Shown: positions 14,816 through 22,126 of the stretch, one piece after another
Layout of the letters: each line of letters opens with the position of its first letter
Position numbering within the stretch: position 1 is the stretch's first letter
Assembly: GCA_964483105.1 (NCBI GenBank)
Contig: CAYZZU010000038.1
Coordinates: 1-22,126 of the forward strand
Length of the DNA: 22,126 bases
Direction of reading: 5' to 3'
From: CAYZZU01 sp964483105
Lineage (GTDB): Bacteria > CG2-30-53-67
Made by a program: the position numbers and the translations under genes
Notes under the pieces: model-generated
Databases searched by the model: none
Seen by the model: the letters and a program-made list of their open reading frames with translations, nothing else
What the model was told of the DNA's origin: nothing

Positions 14816-16330
14816 TCAATCGCCACGCCCCTTTTCCAGATGTGCCTTGGTACGCCAGGGTTGAACGGCCAGTATAAAGGACACAAGAAAAGTGATCCCC
14901 ACCCAGTTCCAACCGATGGAGATCAGACTGGCCCAACTGTAATTCCCGTAGGCATGGGTCATCTCCTCGGTGAGCTGATTGGCCAGGATCACAATGAGGA
15001 CAGCGGGAAGAAGAAACTGTATGGTCACGTTCCACCAGGGACCTAAACGCAGGGCCGACACCCGGTTCAAGTGTTTCCGGATCGTATCGAGACGGAAAAA
15101 CCAGCCCACAACGACACATTCCAGCAGCCCCACCACCACCAGACCGTACGCATTGATGAAGTGATCCACAATATCCAACCAGAAAAGCCCCCCCTGAGTC
15201 GTGAAAATAATCCCACCCAGGAATCCCACAACCGCGAGGACGGTCGTCAGGACCCTGCGATCCGTGCCGAACTTGTCCACCACGGCGGAGGTAAAGGCCT
15301 CTACGATGGAGATGGAAGAGGAAAGACCGGCAACCACCAGGCTGGTGAAGAAAACAGCGCCAAAGAGGGGACCTGCCGCACCCATCAGGGAAATGGCCTT
15401 AGGATAGGCCACGAAGGCAAGTCCGATACTCTGCTTGACGACCTGTTCAATCGGAAGATTCTGGGAATGGGACATGAAACCGAGGATAGAGAAGACACCG
15501 AAACCCGCCAGAAGAGAAAAGCCGCTGTTGGTCAGCGCGGTAATCACGGCGCTTCCAGTAATTTCCGCATTGTGCGGAAGATAACTGGCGTAGGTGATCA
15601 TAATTCCAAAACCGAGGCTTAAGGTGAAGAAGATCTGACCATAGGCGCTGATCCAGACCTTGGGTTCCGCGAGCCTGCTGAAATCCGGTGTCAGGTAGGC
15701 CCTGATTCCACCGTATGCCCCGGGCAACCGGAGGGACCAGAGTACCAGAAAGAGAGTCAGTACCAGCAGGAGCGGCATGAAAATCCGGTTGGCCAGTTCG
15801 ATCCCCCGGCTCACTCCTCGCACAATAATCGCCCAGGTGATCACCCAGACTACAACCAGGGCCGCCAGAATCGGGGTCTGGATGCTCCCGACACTGGACG
15901 GGGAGTCACTGAGATTCAAGAAGGATTTGAAAAAAAACCGGTCGGGATCCGCGCCCCAGGCCAGTTTCAGGGAATAAAAGACATAATCCACACACCAGGC
16001 GATGATCACCGAATAGTAGAGGACGATCCCGAACATGACGAAGATCACCGGCCACCAACCTAACCATTCCCATCGTCTGTGTATTTTGGCAAAGGCCAGA
16101 GGAGCGCTTCCGTTCCGCTCATGTCCGAGTCCGAATTCGAGAATCAACAGGGGGATACCCGCCGTCACAAGAGCAACCAGATAGGGGATAAGAAAGGCAC
16201 CCCCTCCATTGTCGTAAGCCAGATAGGAAAAGCGCCAGATATTGCCCAACCCGATAGCTGATCCGATGGCGGCCAGAATAAAACCTGTTCGGGACCTCCA
16301 CTGCCCCCGCTTTTTCGACTCGGATGTCAT
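14816..16330 (-). CDS. Neurotransmitter:sodium symporter (NSS/SNF) family transporter
   Basis: This is a LeuT-like inner-membrane symporter that imports amino acids or related amines with sodium. The 504-aa product has the family length and about 11-12 hydrophobic segments. The unwound first helix with the Na/substrate site is clear: AAIGSAIGLGNIWRFSYLAY near 18-37, followed by NGGGAFLIPYL. The true start is ATG 16330, with a strong AGGAGGAG ribosome site. The open frame extends 33 codons upstream only via TTG and lacks family similarity. It is divergent from the oxoprolinase gene with 297 bases between, so it might supply an amino acid or cyclic amide to that enzyme. Substrate cannot be read from the sequence. 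Confidence 0.95.
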   Translation of the reverse strand: MTSESKKRGQWRSRTGFILAAIGSAIGLGNIWRFSYLAYDNGGGAFLIPYLVALVTAGIPLLILEFGLGHERNGSAPLAFAKIHRRWEWLGWWPVIFVMFGIVLYYSVIIAWCVDYVFYSLKLAWGADPDRFFFKSFLNLSDSPSSVGSIQTPILAALVVVWVITWAIIVRGVSRGIELANRIFMPLLLVLTLFLVLWSLRLPGAYGGIRAYLTPDFSRLAEPKVWISAYGQIFFTLSLGFGIMITYASYLPHNAEITGSAVITALTNSGFSLLAGFGVFSILGFMSHSQNLPIEQVVKQSIGLAFVAYPKAISLMGAAGPLFGAVFFTSLVVAGLSSSISIVEAFTSAVVDKFGTDRRVLTTVLAVVGFLGGIIFTTQGGLFWLDIVDHFINAYGLVVVGLLECVVVGWFFRLDTIRKHLNRVSALRLGPWWNVTIQFLLPAVLIVILANQLTEEMTHAYGNYSWASLISIGWNWVGITFLVSFILAVQPWRTKAHLEKGRGD

Positions 16331-16419
16331 CGCTCCTCCTCTTCGACTCAAGGGTAACCTTACCGAAGGATTACGGAACGGCTCCAACGGCGCCAAAAAA
16401 ATGTAACACGTTGGGAATC

Positions 16420-16519
16420 GACCACGCAAGATTTATTTCCCTTCAGCACTTCCCTGAATTGCACAAAAAAAACAGTCCGGACGCTTTTCAAAACGAACTT
16501 CCTCAACAAAACGATCTGA
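16420..16519 (+). pseudogene. Frameshifted second copy of the 51-codon ORF family
   Basis: Read in two frames, this stretch gives residues like those of the ORF at 11177-11332. First comes HFPELHKKN, matching DFPEWYKKT. Then, after a one-base gain in an A-run (16463-16472), it continues VRTLFKTNFLNKTI and stops at TGA 16517-16519, matching LRTLFKTSFLNKTI-stop. The 5' part is shortened by about three codons. It lies in the divergent intergenic region between the symporter and oxoprolinase genes and seems non-functional as a protein. Confidence 0.5.
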
Positions 16520-16543
16520 ACATCTCTTATCGCCGGGTTCGGG
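16444..16543 (+). repeat. ~100-bp repeat S, copy 2
   Basis: This is the sister of 11154-11251 in opposite orientation, about 88% identical by hand alignment. The best-kept core is CTTCCTCAACAAAACGATCT and its flanks, and similarity continues past the stop codon to TTCGGG. It ends about 27 bases before the putative promoter of the oxoprolinase gene. Confidence 0.85.
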
Positions 16544-16569
16544 CCAAACCCCCTGCTTGTGTTTTTCTC

Positions 16570-16597
16570 TTGCCCTCTTTACAATAAGTTTCATAAT
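16570..16597 (+). promoter_or_regulatory. Putative promoter of the oxoprolinase gene
   Basis: TTGCCC (16570-16575, 4 of 6 to the -35 consensus), a 16-base spacer, and CATAAT (16592-16597, 5 of 6 to the -10 consensus). The expected start near 16604 leaves a leader of about 24 bases containing the AAGGGGAG ribosome site. Confidence 0.45.
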
Positions 16598-16627
16598 CTT
16601 CCGGAAAGAAGAAAGGGGAGTTTGAAA

Positions 16628-19600
16628 ATGCAGAACCAATCCGGCATGCCATCTCGTCCATGGCGTTTTTCCGTGGATCGGGGGGGAACCTTTACGGACG
16701 TAGTGGGGCTTTCTCCGGAAGGGAAGCTCCATACCCTCAAACTGCTCTCTTCTTCCCCCGCCTATGAATCGGCTTCCATCGAGGGGATCCGCAGGATTCT
16801 CGGCCTGACGCCCGGCGCGCCGCTCCCGGAGTCGAGGATCGCGGGGATCCGTTTCGGAACCACTGTGGCAACCAACGCCCTTCTGGAAAGAAAAGGGGGA
16901 CGGACCGCCCTGCTGATCACGAAGGGGTTTTCCGACCTTCTCGAAATCGGAAACCAGAACCGCCCCGATATCTTCAGCCTCTGTATCCGAAAACCGGAGG
17001 TCCTCCATTCCAGGGTCTTCGAGGTAGACGAACGGATCGGACCCGAAGGAAGGATTGAAAAGAAACTGCGCGCGAAGCAGATCCGCGAGATCGCGGTTCG
17101 GCTGCGAAAGAGTGACTTTGACGCCGTAGCCGTGGTCTTTCTCCACTCCTGGAAGAATCCGGAACATGAACTCCTCTGCGAGACTCTTCTCAAAAAAGCA
17201 GACGTCCCGAGGGTCTTTCTCTCCCATAGATCGATGAATCTGATCAAGGTGGTCAGCCGCGGTCAGAGTACGGTCGTGGATGCCTATCTTTCTACCGTAA
17301 TCGGTCTTCACCTGGAAGGAGTCCGTAAGGCCACGGGCAGGATCCCGATCGAATTCATGCTCAGTTCCGGCAGCCTGGCACCGCCGGGGGCCTTTCAGGG
17401 GAAGGACGCCCTCCTCTCGGGACCGGCCGGCGGTGTGATCGCTGTAACCAGAGTGGCGGAACAAACAGGAGCGCACAGCGTGATCGGCTTCGATATGGGA
17501 GGTACCTCCACCGATGTGTGCCGGTACGAAGGGGAACCGGAAAAGGTGTACGAGTCCATGGTCGGCGGAATCGAACTTCAGAATGAAATGCTGAAGATCG
17601 AGACCGTGGCCTCGGGTGGAGGATCGATTCTCTGGTTCGACGGACAGAAAATGCGTGTCGGTCCGGAGTCAGCCGGAGCCTTCCCCGGGCCGGCCTGCTA
17701 CGGATTCGGTGGGCCCCTGACCGTCACGGACGCCAACCTGCTGACCGGCAGGATCGTCACCGATTTCTTTCCGAAAAGTTTCGGACCCAACCGGGATGCC
17801 CCTCTGAATCAAGAAATTGTCAGAACCTCCTTCGAGAAACTTGCAAAAACAATCCATCAGGCGACGGGGAGGAAAATCTCCCCTTTGGAGACGGCCCTCG
17901 GTTTTCTCCGGATTGCCAATGAAAAGATGGCCATGGCGATCAAAAGAATCTCGGTATCAAGAGGATTCGATGTCCGTAATGACACCTTGGTCTGCTTCGG
18001 AGGAGCCGGTGGACAGCATGCTTGCCAGGTCGCGTCGATCCTCGATATCGACCGGATTGTTTTCCACCCCCTGAGCAGTGTGATGTCCGCTTACGGGATC
18101 GGACTGGCGCGTCCGAGCCATCGATCGGCCAGGACCCTGCTGGAACCCTACACACCGGAACTTCACCGGCATCTCGGCCCTCTGTTTCACCGCATGATCG
18201 AAGAGATTCGTCCGGAAGGGCTCCCACCGGACCGCATCATCCTGAGACAGAGGATGGATCTTCGTCTGTCCGGAACCGACCACTTTTTTACCCTGGATTA
18301 TGACGATTACGAGAAGACACTCTCCGGCTTCCGAAAACGGTATCGCTCCCTCTTCGGCTTTGATCCTGAAGGGAAAACCATTGAAGTGGTCAACCTTCGG
18401 GTCGAGCTGGAAGGTAAAGCGGAGTTCTTCCCATCCGGAGTTGAACATCTCTTTGCCGAAGGAAATGACTTACACGCGATCGGCTCCCGAACCCTGGAAG
18501 AGCCGTCCGGATCGATGAAGGCACCTGTCTACCGGAGAGAGGAGCTTCCGCCCGGGGCCTCGCTTCCCGGTCCCTGCTATGTCACCGACACCTCCACAAC
18601 CTTCGTGATCGAACCCGGTTTCGAGGCCGAGGTCAAAGAGAACGGGTTGCTTCTCGCCCGGAGAAGCTCTCCCGGCGGGCTTCCCCGGAATACCTCGGCC
18701 CAACGGGCGGATCCCGTCCTTCTCGAGGTCTTCCATCATCTCTTCATGGGGGTGGCCGTGGAAATGGGAGAAACCCTTCGCAACACAGCCCATTCGGTCA
18801 ATATCAGGGAACGCCTTGATTTTTCGTGTGCCGTCTTCGACCATCGGGGTGATCTTGTGGCCAACGCCCCGCACATCCCGGTTCACCTGGGATCCATGGC
18901 AGACACCGTCAAAGCCGTAATACAGGAGAGAAAAGATGAGATGCGGGCCGGAGACATCTACCTGACCAACAATCCCCATAAAGGAGGTTCCCATCTTCCG
19001 GATCTTACCCTGGTCAACCCGGTCTTTTCTCCGGAGGGGAAACTCCTTTTCTTTACATCTGCACGGGGACACCACGCCGATATCGGGGGGATCACCCCCG
19101 GATCCATGCCGCCCCGTGCCGAAACCATCACCGATGAAGGGGTCTTACTCGACAACCTTCTGCTGGTCCGGGACGGGATCTTTCGGGAAGAGAAACTCCG
19201 CCGCATCCTCACCGGTTCACCTCACCCGGTGCGCAATATCCAGGAACGGATCTCCGATCTGACGGCGCAGATCGCTGCATGCCGAAAAGGGACGGAAGAA
19301 CTGTGGAGAGTCATCGAAAAATACGGTTGGGAAACGGTCGAACGATATATGGAATGGATTCAGGATAACGCGTGCTTTTCCGTCCAGAAAGCCCTTTCAC
19401 GTTTTCTCCATCAGGGAGATCCATATCGCGCTGCCTTCCAGGACCGGCTCGATGACGGCACCCCGCTTTGCGTACGGATCGAAATCCGGGGTGGGGCAAA
19501 CCCACCGGAGTCGATTCAGGCCGTGATCGATTTCTCCGGCACTGGTCCCTATCACGAAGAAGACAACCTGAATACACCCATTTCGGTTACCCGCTCCGCC

Positions 19601-20284
19601 GTTCTCTATGTACTCCGGGCGCTGACAGGAGAGGAAATCCCTCTGAACAGCGGATGTCTGCGTCCAATCGAAATCCGGGTTCCGGCAGATTCGATCCTGT
19701 CACCCCCCCCGCACGCACCGGTCGCTACCGGCAACGTCGAGACCTCACAGAGAATCGTCGACCTGCTGTTAGGCGCCCTCGAAACGTCCGCTGCCTCCCA
19801 GGGAACCATGAATAATCTTCTTTTCGAAGTGGAAGGTGAATCACCCTATTATGAGACTATTGGGGGCGGCTCCGGTGGAATGGAGGGATGCCGCGGTGCT
19901 TCAGGCGTGCAGGTCCACATGACCAATACCCGAATCACCGATCCGGAAATTCTGGAGGTTCGCCATCCGGGAATCCGGCTCATGGCCTTCACCCTGCGAA
20001 AGGGTTCCGGAGGAGTGGGGAAATTCCCCGGGGGGGACGGAATTCTCCGGAAAATCCGGTTTCTGAAGCCTTCCACCGTATCGATCCTCTCTGAACGGAG
20101 GGTCTTTCCACCCTATGGGATGGCTGGTGGCGGCCCTGGAAGAAGAGGTGTCAATCAGCTCCTGAAACAGGATGGATCCCTGTTCGATCTTCCCCACCGT
20201 GTAGTCGTCCGTCTTGAAGCCGGCGATTCGGTCATTCTCAGGACACCCGGTGGTGGAGGATACGGTACAACATGGAATCCGTAA
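16628..20284 (+). CDS. Fused hydantoinase A/B: 5-oxoprolinase-type ATP-dependent amidohydrolase
   Basis: Members open cyclic amides with ATP; the one-chain form is typical of 5-oxoprolinase (5-oxo-L-proline to L-glutamate), with N-methylhydantoinases as relatives. The 1218-aa product compares with ~1290 for animal OPLAH. The A part shows ATPase-fold motifs DRGGTFTD (17-24), FGTTVATNALLER, LSGPAGGV (263-270), GFDMGGTSTD (287-296) and PGPACYG (353-359). The B part starts near 694 and has APHIPVHLGSM, NNPHKGGSHLPD (about 780) and a C-terminal GGGGYG. The frame is intact across the junction, so this is a true fusion. ATG 16628 has AAGGGGAG 7 bases upstream; the frame is open back to a GTG at 16559 without family support. 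The stop overlaps the next gene by 13 bases. Confidence 0.93.
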   Translation: MQNQSGMPSRPWRFSVDRGGTFTDVVGLSPEGKLHTLKLLSSSPAYESASIEGIRRILGLTPGAPLPESRIAGIRFGTTVATNALLERKGGRTALLITKGFSDLLEIGNQNRPDIFSLCIRKPEVLHSRVFEVDERIGPEGRIEKKLRAKQIREIAVRLRKSDFDAVAVVFLHSWKNPEHELLCETLLKKADVPRVFLSHRSMNLIKVVSRGQSTVVDAYLSTVIGLHLEGVRKATGRIPIEFMLSSGSLAPPGAFQGKDALLSGPAGGVIAVTRVAEQTGAHSVIGFDMGGTSTDVCRYEGEPEKVYESMVGGIELQNEMLKIETVASGGGSILWFDGQKMRVGPESAGAFPGPACYGFGGPLTVTDANLLTGRIVTDFFPKSFGPNRDAPLNQEIVRTSFEKLAKTIHQATGRKISPLETALGFLRIANEKMAMAIKRISVSRGFDVRNDTLVCFGGAGGQHACQVASILDIDRIVFHPLSSVMSAYGIGLARPSHRSARTLLEPYTPELHRHLGPLFHRMIEEIRPEGLPPDRIILRQRMDLRLSGTDHFFTLDYDDYEKTLSGFRKRYRSLFGFDPEGKTIEVVNLRVELEGKAEFFPSGVEHLFAEGNDLHAIGSRTLEEPSGSMKAPVYRREELPPGASLPGPCYVTDTSTTFVIEPGFEAEVKENGLLLARRSSPGGLPRNTSAQRADPVLLEVFHHLFMGVAVEMGETLRNTAHSVNIRERLDFSCAVFDHRGDLVANAPHIPVHLGSMADTVKAVIQERKDEMRAGDIYLTNNPHKGGSHLPDLTLVNPVFSPEGKLLFFTSARGHHADIGGITPGSMPPRAETITDEGVLLDNLLLVRDGIFREEKLRRILTGSPHPVRNIQERISDLTAQIAACRKGTEELWRVIEKYGWETVERYMEWIQDNACFSVQKALSRFLHQGDPYRAAFQDRLDDGTPLCVRIEIRGGANPPESIQAVIDFSGTGPYHEEDNLNTPISVTRSAVLYVLRALTGEEIPLNSGCLRPIEIRVPADSILSPPPHAPVATGNVETSQRIVDLLLGALETSAASQGTMNNLLFEVEGESPYYETIGGGSGGMEGCRGASGVQVHMTNTRITDPEILEVRHPGIRLMAFTLRKGSGGVGKFPGGDGILRKIRFLKPSTVSILSERRVFPPYGMAGGGPGRRGVNQLLKQDGSLFDLPHRVVVRLEAGDSVILRTPGGGGYGTTWNP

Positions 20285-20298
20285 GTGAAGAAAAAATC

Positions 20299-21033
20299 AT
20301 GGCTCCCAAGCACTCTTTCAGCTTGCTACTCTTTCTACTCCTGGTCGCGGCACCTCTGCCGACCATGGCGCCAACGAGACAAGAGAGAGGCCTGATTCAT
20401 GACGGCTACCTGGCAGTCCGACAGAAAATGGTCGAAGAGCAGATTCGTAAAAGAGGAATCAGCAACCCGAGGATCCTCCGGGCCATGGCCCGGGTGCCTC
20501 GTCATCTGTTCGTTCCAAGGAAGTATCGCTCCCTTGCCTATCGGGACGGTCCTCTCCCCATCGGAAAGGGGCAGACCATTTCACAACCCTATATCGTGGC
20601 CTTCATGACCGACGCACTCCATACGACCCCGGAGGATCGTGTCCTGGAGGTGGGAACCGGTTCGGGATATCAGGCGGCCGTGCTTGCAGAAATTGTCCGG
20701 GAGGTCTACACAATCGAAATCATTCCCGAATTGGGAGAAAAGGCCTCAAACCGGCTGAAGGAATTGGGATACCGAAACGCTCAAGTCCGGATCGGAGATG
20801 GCTACCTGGGATGGCCCGAGAAGGCCCCCTTCGATGCGATCATCGTCACGGCGGCGCCGGAGCAGGTCCCGCCGGCGCTGCTCGACCAGCTGAAGGAGGG
20901 GGGCAGACTCTGTCTGCCGGTGGGGTCGACCGGTTCCCTGCAATCCCTGGTGCTCTTCACAAAAGAGGGGGGAAGACTGAAAAAGGAAGTCCTTCTCCCC
21001 GTTCGGTTTGTCCCAATGATTCACGGAGAATAA
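20299..21033 (+). CDS. pcm: Exported protein-L-isoaspartate O-methyltransferase
   Basis: PIMT uses S-adenosylmethionine to methylate isoaspartyl residues in aged proteins so that they can revert. The 244-aa product has the family blocks RVPRHLFVP, YRDGPLPIGKGQTISQPY, the SAM site VLEVGTGSGYQAAVLAEI, and DAIIVTAAPEQVP. Unlike the cytoplasmic enzyme, it begins with a probable signal peptide: KHSFSLLLFLLLVAAPLPTMA, basic then hydrophobic with small residues near a cleavage site. It would therefore act in the periplasm or on the outer face of the inner membrane, where its SAM supply is unclear. I prefer ATG 20299. ATG 20272 overlaps the oxoprolinase end and adds an acidic MESVSEEKI, poor for a signal peptide, but has a GGAGG 12 bases upstream. 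Translational coupling to the preceding gene is likely. Confidence 0.9.
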   Translation: MAPKHSFSLLLFLLLVAAPLPTMAPTRQERGLIHDGYLAVRQKMVEEQIRKRGISNPRILRAMARVPRHLFVPRKYRSLAYRDGPLPIGKGQTISQPYIVAFMTDALHTTPEDRVLEVGTGSGYQAAVLAEIVREVYTIEIIPELGEKASNRLKELGYRNAQVRIGDGYLGWPEKAPFDAIIVTAAPEQVPPALLDQLKEGGRLCLPVGSTGSLQSLVLFTKEGGRLKKEVLLPVRFVPMIHGE

Positions 21034-21061
21034 GGTAGCAAAGGAGCAAAGAGCAAAGGGG

Positions 21062-21082
21062 TCAAGTCTGCCGTTGACCTTT
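21062..21082. repeat. Left terminal inverted repeat / hairpin
   Basis: This 21-base sequence is the exact reverse complement of 22072-22092. With the two preceding G's it folds as GGTCAA ... TTGACC, a perfect 6-base stem around GTCTGCCG. It lies 29 bases before the transposase ATG. Confidence 0.85.
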
Positions 21083-21111
21083 CTTACTGAGTATGTTATG
21101 TTATTTTCATT

Positions 21112-22092
21112 ATGTCCAGACCGTTACGTATAGAATATCCCGGAGCCTGGTATCATGTCATGAACCGGGGCCGAAGAAGAGAGAAAATTTTTTTATCGCA
21201 TAACGATCATGAAGCCTTTCTCAAGGTCCTCCAGGAGACAACGGAAGGGTGGAACCTCAGGATTTCTGCTTATTGCCTGATGCCCAATCATTATCATTTG
21301 CTGGTCCAGACGCCTAAAGGGAATTTGTCCCGTTGCATGAGACATATAAACGGAGTCTATACCCAGCGCTTCAATCGCCGCCACAAGACCGACGGCCCCT
21401 TGTTTCGCGGAAGATACAAGGCTGTTCTTATATCTGCCGACAGTTATCTTCTGGAAGTCTTGCGCTATATTCACCGGAATCCATTACGGGCAGGCCTTGC
21501 AAAGGCTTTGGAAGATTTCGCTTGGAGTAGTCACCCGGGCTACCTCTCCAAGGCAAAAAAATGGGAGTGGCTCCATAAGAATTTTATATTGTCCATGTTC
21601 TCCGCGAAGAAAAGCGGCGGAAACAGGGGCTATTTGGACTTTGTCACCAAGGCCGAACCGGAAGAGATCGAAAGGTTTTATTCTCTGAAGAAGCTACCCT
21701 CTCTGTTAGGCGGGGATGCCTTCAGGGAATGGGTTCAGCAAAGCTTTCAGGATCTCCGCTTTCCAGGGGAGATTCCGGAATCACGCATTCTTGTGCCGTC
21801 CCCTGAGGAGATGATTGACCGGGTCTGCAGTCATTTCAAGGTAAATAGAGAAAAGATTTTCACTTCCCGGCGTGGAACCGAAAACGTGCCGCGCGACGTG
21901 GCGATTTATCTGGCGCGTCGTCATTGTAGGGAAACATTGGCAACGATCGGCAGGTACTTTGGGATAGCAAAGTACAGTACAGTAAGCAGTGCCGTGGAGC
22001 GGGTCAGAACGAAAAAGGATCAGGACCGATCGTTGCGGAAGCTTCTGGAAAAAATCGAGAAAGAACTATACAAAGGTCAACGGCAGACTTGA
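21112..22092 (+). CDS. REP-associated tyrosine transposase (RAYT, Y1_Tnp/IS200-like) with DnaA-like C-terminal HTH
   Basis: This is a single-strand HUH transposase that cuts next to hairpins through a 5'-phosphotyrosine link. The 326-aa product has RIEYPGAWYHVMNRG at the start, the HUH pair H60-Y-H62 in MPNHYHLLVQT, and the likely catalytic Y83 with N88 in INGVYTQRFNRR. The GPLFRGRYKAV and YIHRNPLRAGL blocks of the family are present. IS200 proper is ~150 aa; here ~190 more residues end in a region (about 240-310) resembling the DnaA domain IV helix-turn-helix (ATIGRYFGIAKYSTVSSAVERV). The frame is intact. There is no clear ribosome site. The stop codon is the last three bases of the right terminal repeat. 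Confidence 0.93.
   Translation: MSRPLRIEYPGAWYHVMNRGRRREKIFLSHNDHEAFLKVLQETTEGWNLRISAYCLMPNHYHLLVQTPKGNLSRCMRHINGVYTQRFNRRHKTDGPLFRGRYKAVLISADSYLLEVLRYIHRNPLRAGLAKALEDFAWSSHPGYLSKAKKWEWLHKNFILSMFSAKKSGGNRGYLDFVTKAEPEEIERFYSLKKLPSLLGGDAFREWVQQSFQDLRFPGEIPESRILVPSPEEMIDRVCSHFKVNREKIFTSRRGTENVPRDVAIYLARRHCRETLATIGRYFGIAKYSTVSSAVERVRTKKDQDRSLRKLLEKIEKELYKGQRQT
22072..22092. repeat. Right terminal inverted repeat / hairpin
   Basis: This is the exact reverse complement of 21062-21082. It encodes the last six residues (KGQRQT) and the TGA of the transposase. Its own hairpin is weaker than the left one, because the outer bases read TTGATA instead of TTGACC. Confidence 0.85.
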
Positions 22093-22126
22093 TAATCATA
22101 TAAAGGTTCTGAGGTTCTTTCGGGCC

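Larger units (their letters stand above)
21062..22092 (+). mobile_element. REP-associated Y1-transposase element with terminal inverted repeats
   Basis: A 1031-bp unit is bounded by perfect 21-base inverted repeats and holds a single transposase gene. Each terminal repeat is also partly self-complementary, as expected for the hairpins that HUH/Y1 transposases bind. No target duplication is visible. The right end lies only 34 bases before the window edge. Confidence 0.7.

Noticed and set aside
16433..17476. 347-codon minus-strand frame opposite the oxoprolinase start
   Set aside because: It is the antisense of conserved HydA motifs and has no recognisable domain.

Overview
This window looks like a chromosome segment from a diderm (Gram-negative) bacterium of fairly high GC content. 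The evidence for two membranes is an MlaE/MlaF/MlaD-type lipid transport set and a predicted periplasmic protein repair methyltransferase. The run rplI-dnaB-alr ... radA-recN, the NuoF-type protein with a C-terminal ferredoxin, and the YgbA-type gene would suit Desulfobacterota (old Deltaproteobacteria) or a neighbouring anaerobic phylum. That placement is inference from gene content only.

Layout. (1) 278-9552, all on the minus strand, is a housekeeping run read right to left: rplI, dnaB, alr, mlaE, mlaF, mlaD, radA, recN. Spacing is tight: dnaB/alr and mlaF/mlaD overlap, and radA/recN are 9 bases apart. A near-consensus promoter precedes rplI. (2) 9680-11124, plus strand, holds an Ogt/MGMT-type DNA alkyl-transferase overlapping a cation diffusion facilitator by ATGA. 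(3) 11125-11807 is repeat-rich. It holds a 51-codon basic ORF, two strong inverted repeats and a ~290-bp dispersed repeat whose sister copy fills 1-287. (4) 11808-13325, minus strand, encodes an unpartnered NuoF-like NADH:ferredoxin-type subunit. (5) 13791-14700, minus strand, is a set of three small genes: a 47-aa zinc ribbon, a YgbA/NO-response family protein and a 68-aa zinc-ribbon protein. A CRP/FNR-type site lies upstream at class II spacing. (6) 14816-16330, minus strand, is a sodium:amino-acid (NSS/SNF) symporter. It is divergent from (7) 16628-21033, plus strand: a fused 5-oxoprolinase/hydantoinase A+B followed by an overlapping, apparently exported isoaspartyl methyltransferase. (8) 21062-22092 is a REP-associated Y1 (HUH) transposase unit bounded by perfect 21-bp inverted repeats.

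How it works together. Region 1 combines replication (DnaB), translation (L9), wall precursor synthesis (Alr), envelope lipid transport (Mla) and recombination repair (RadA, RecN). Region 5 has the look of a small stress regulon, probably nitrosative or anaerobic. The most interesting non-standard material is the structured 290-bp repeat that abuts the 3' ends of two unrelated genes and supplies the recN stop codon, the promoter architecture of the small zinc-ribbon/YgbA cluster, the duplicated 51-codon ORF family, and the hairpin-ended transposase element. No tRNA, rRNA or CRISPR array was seen.
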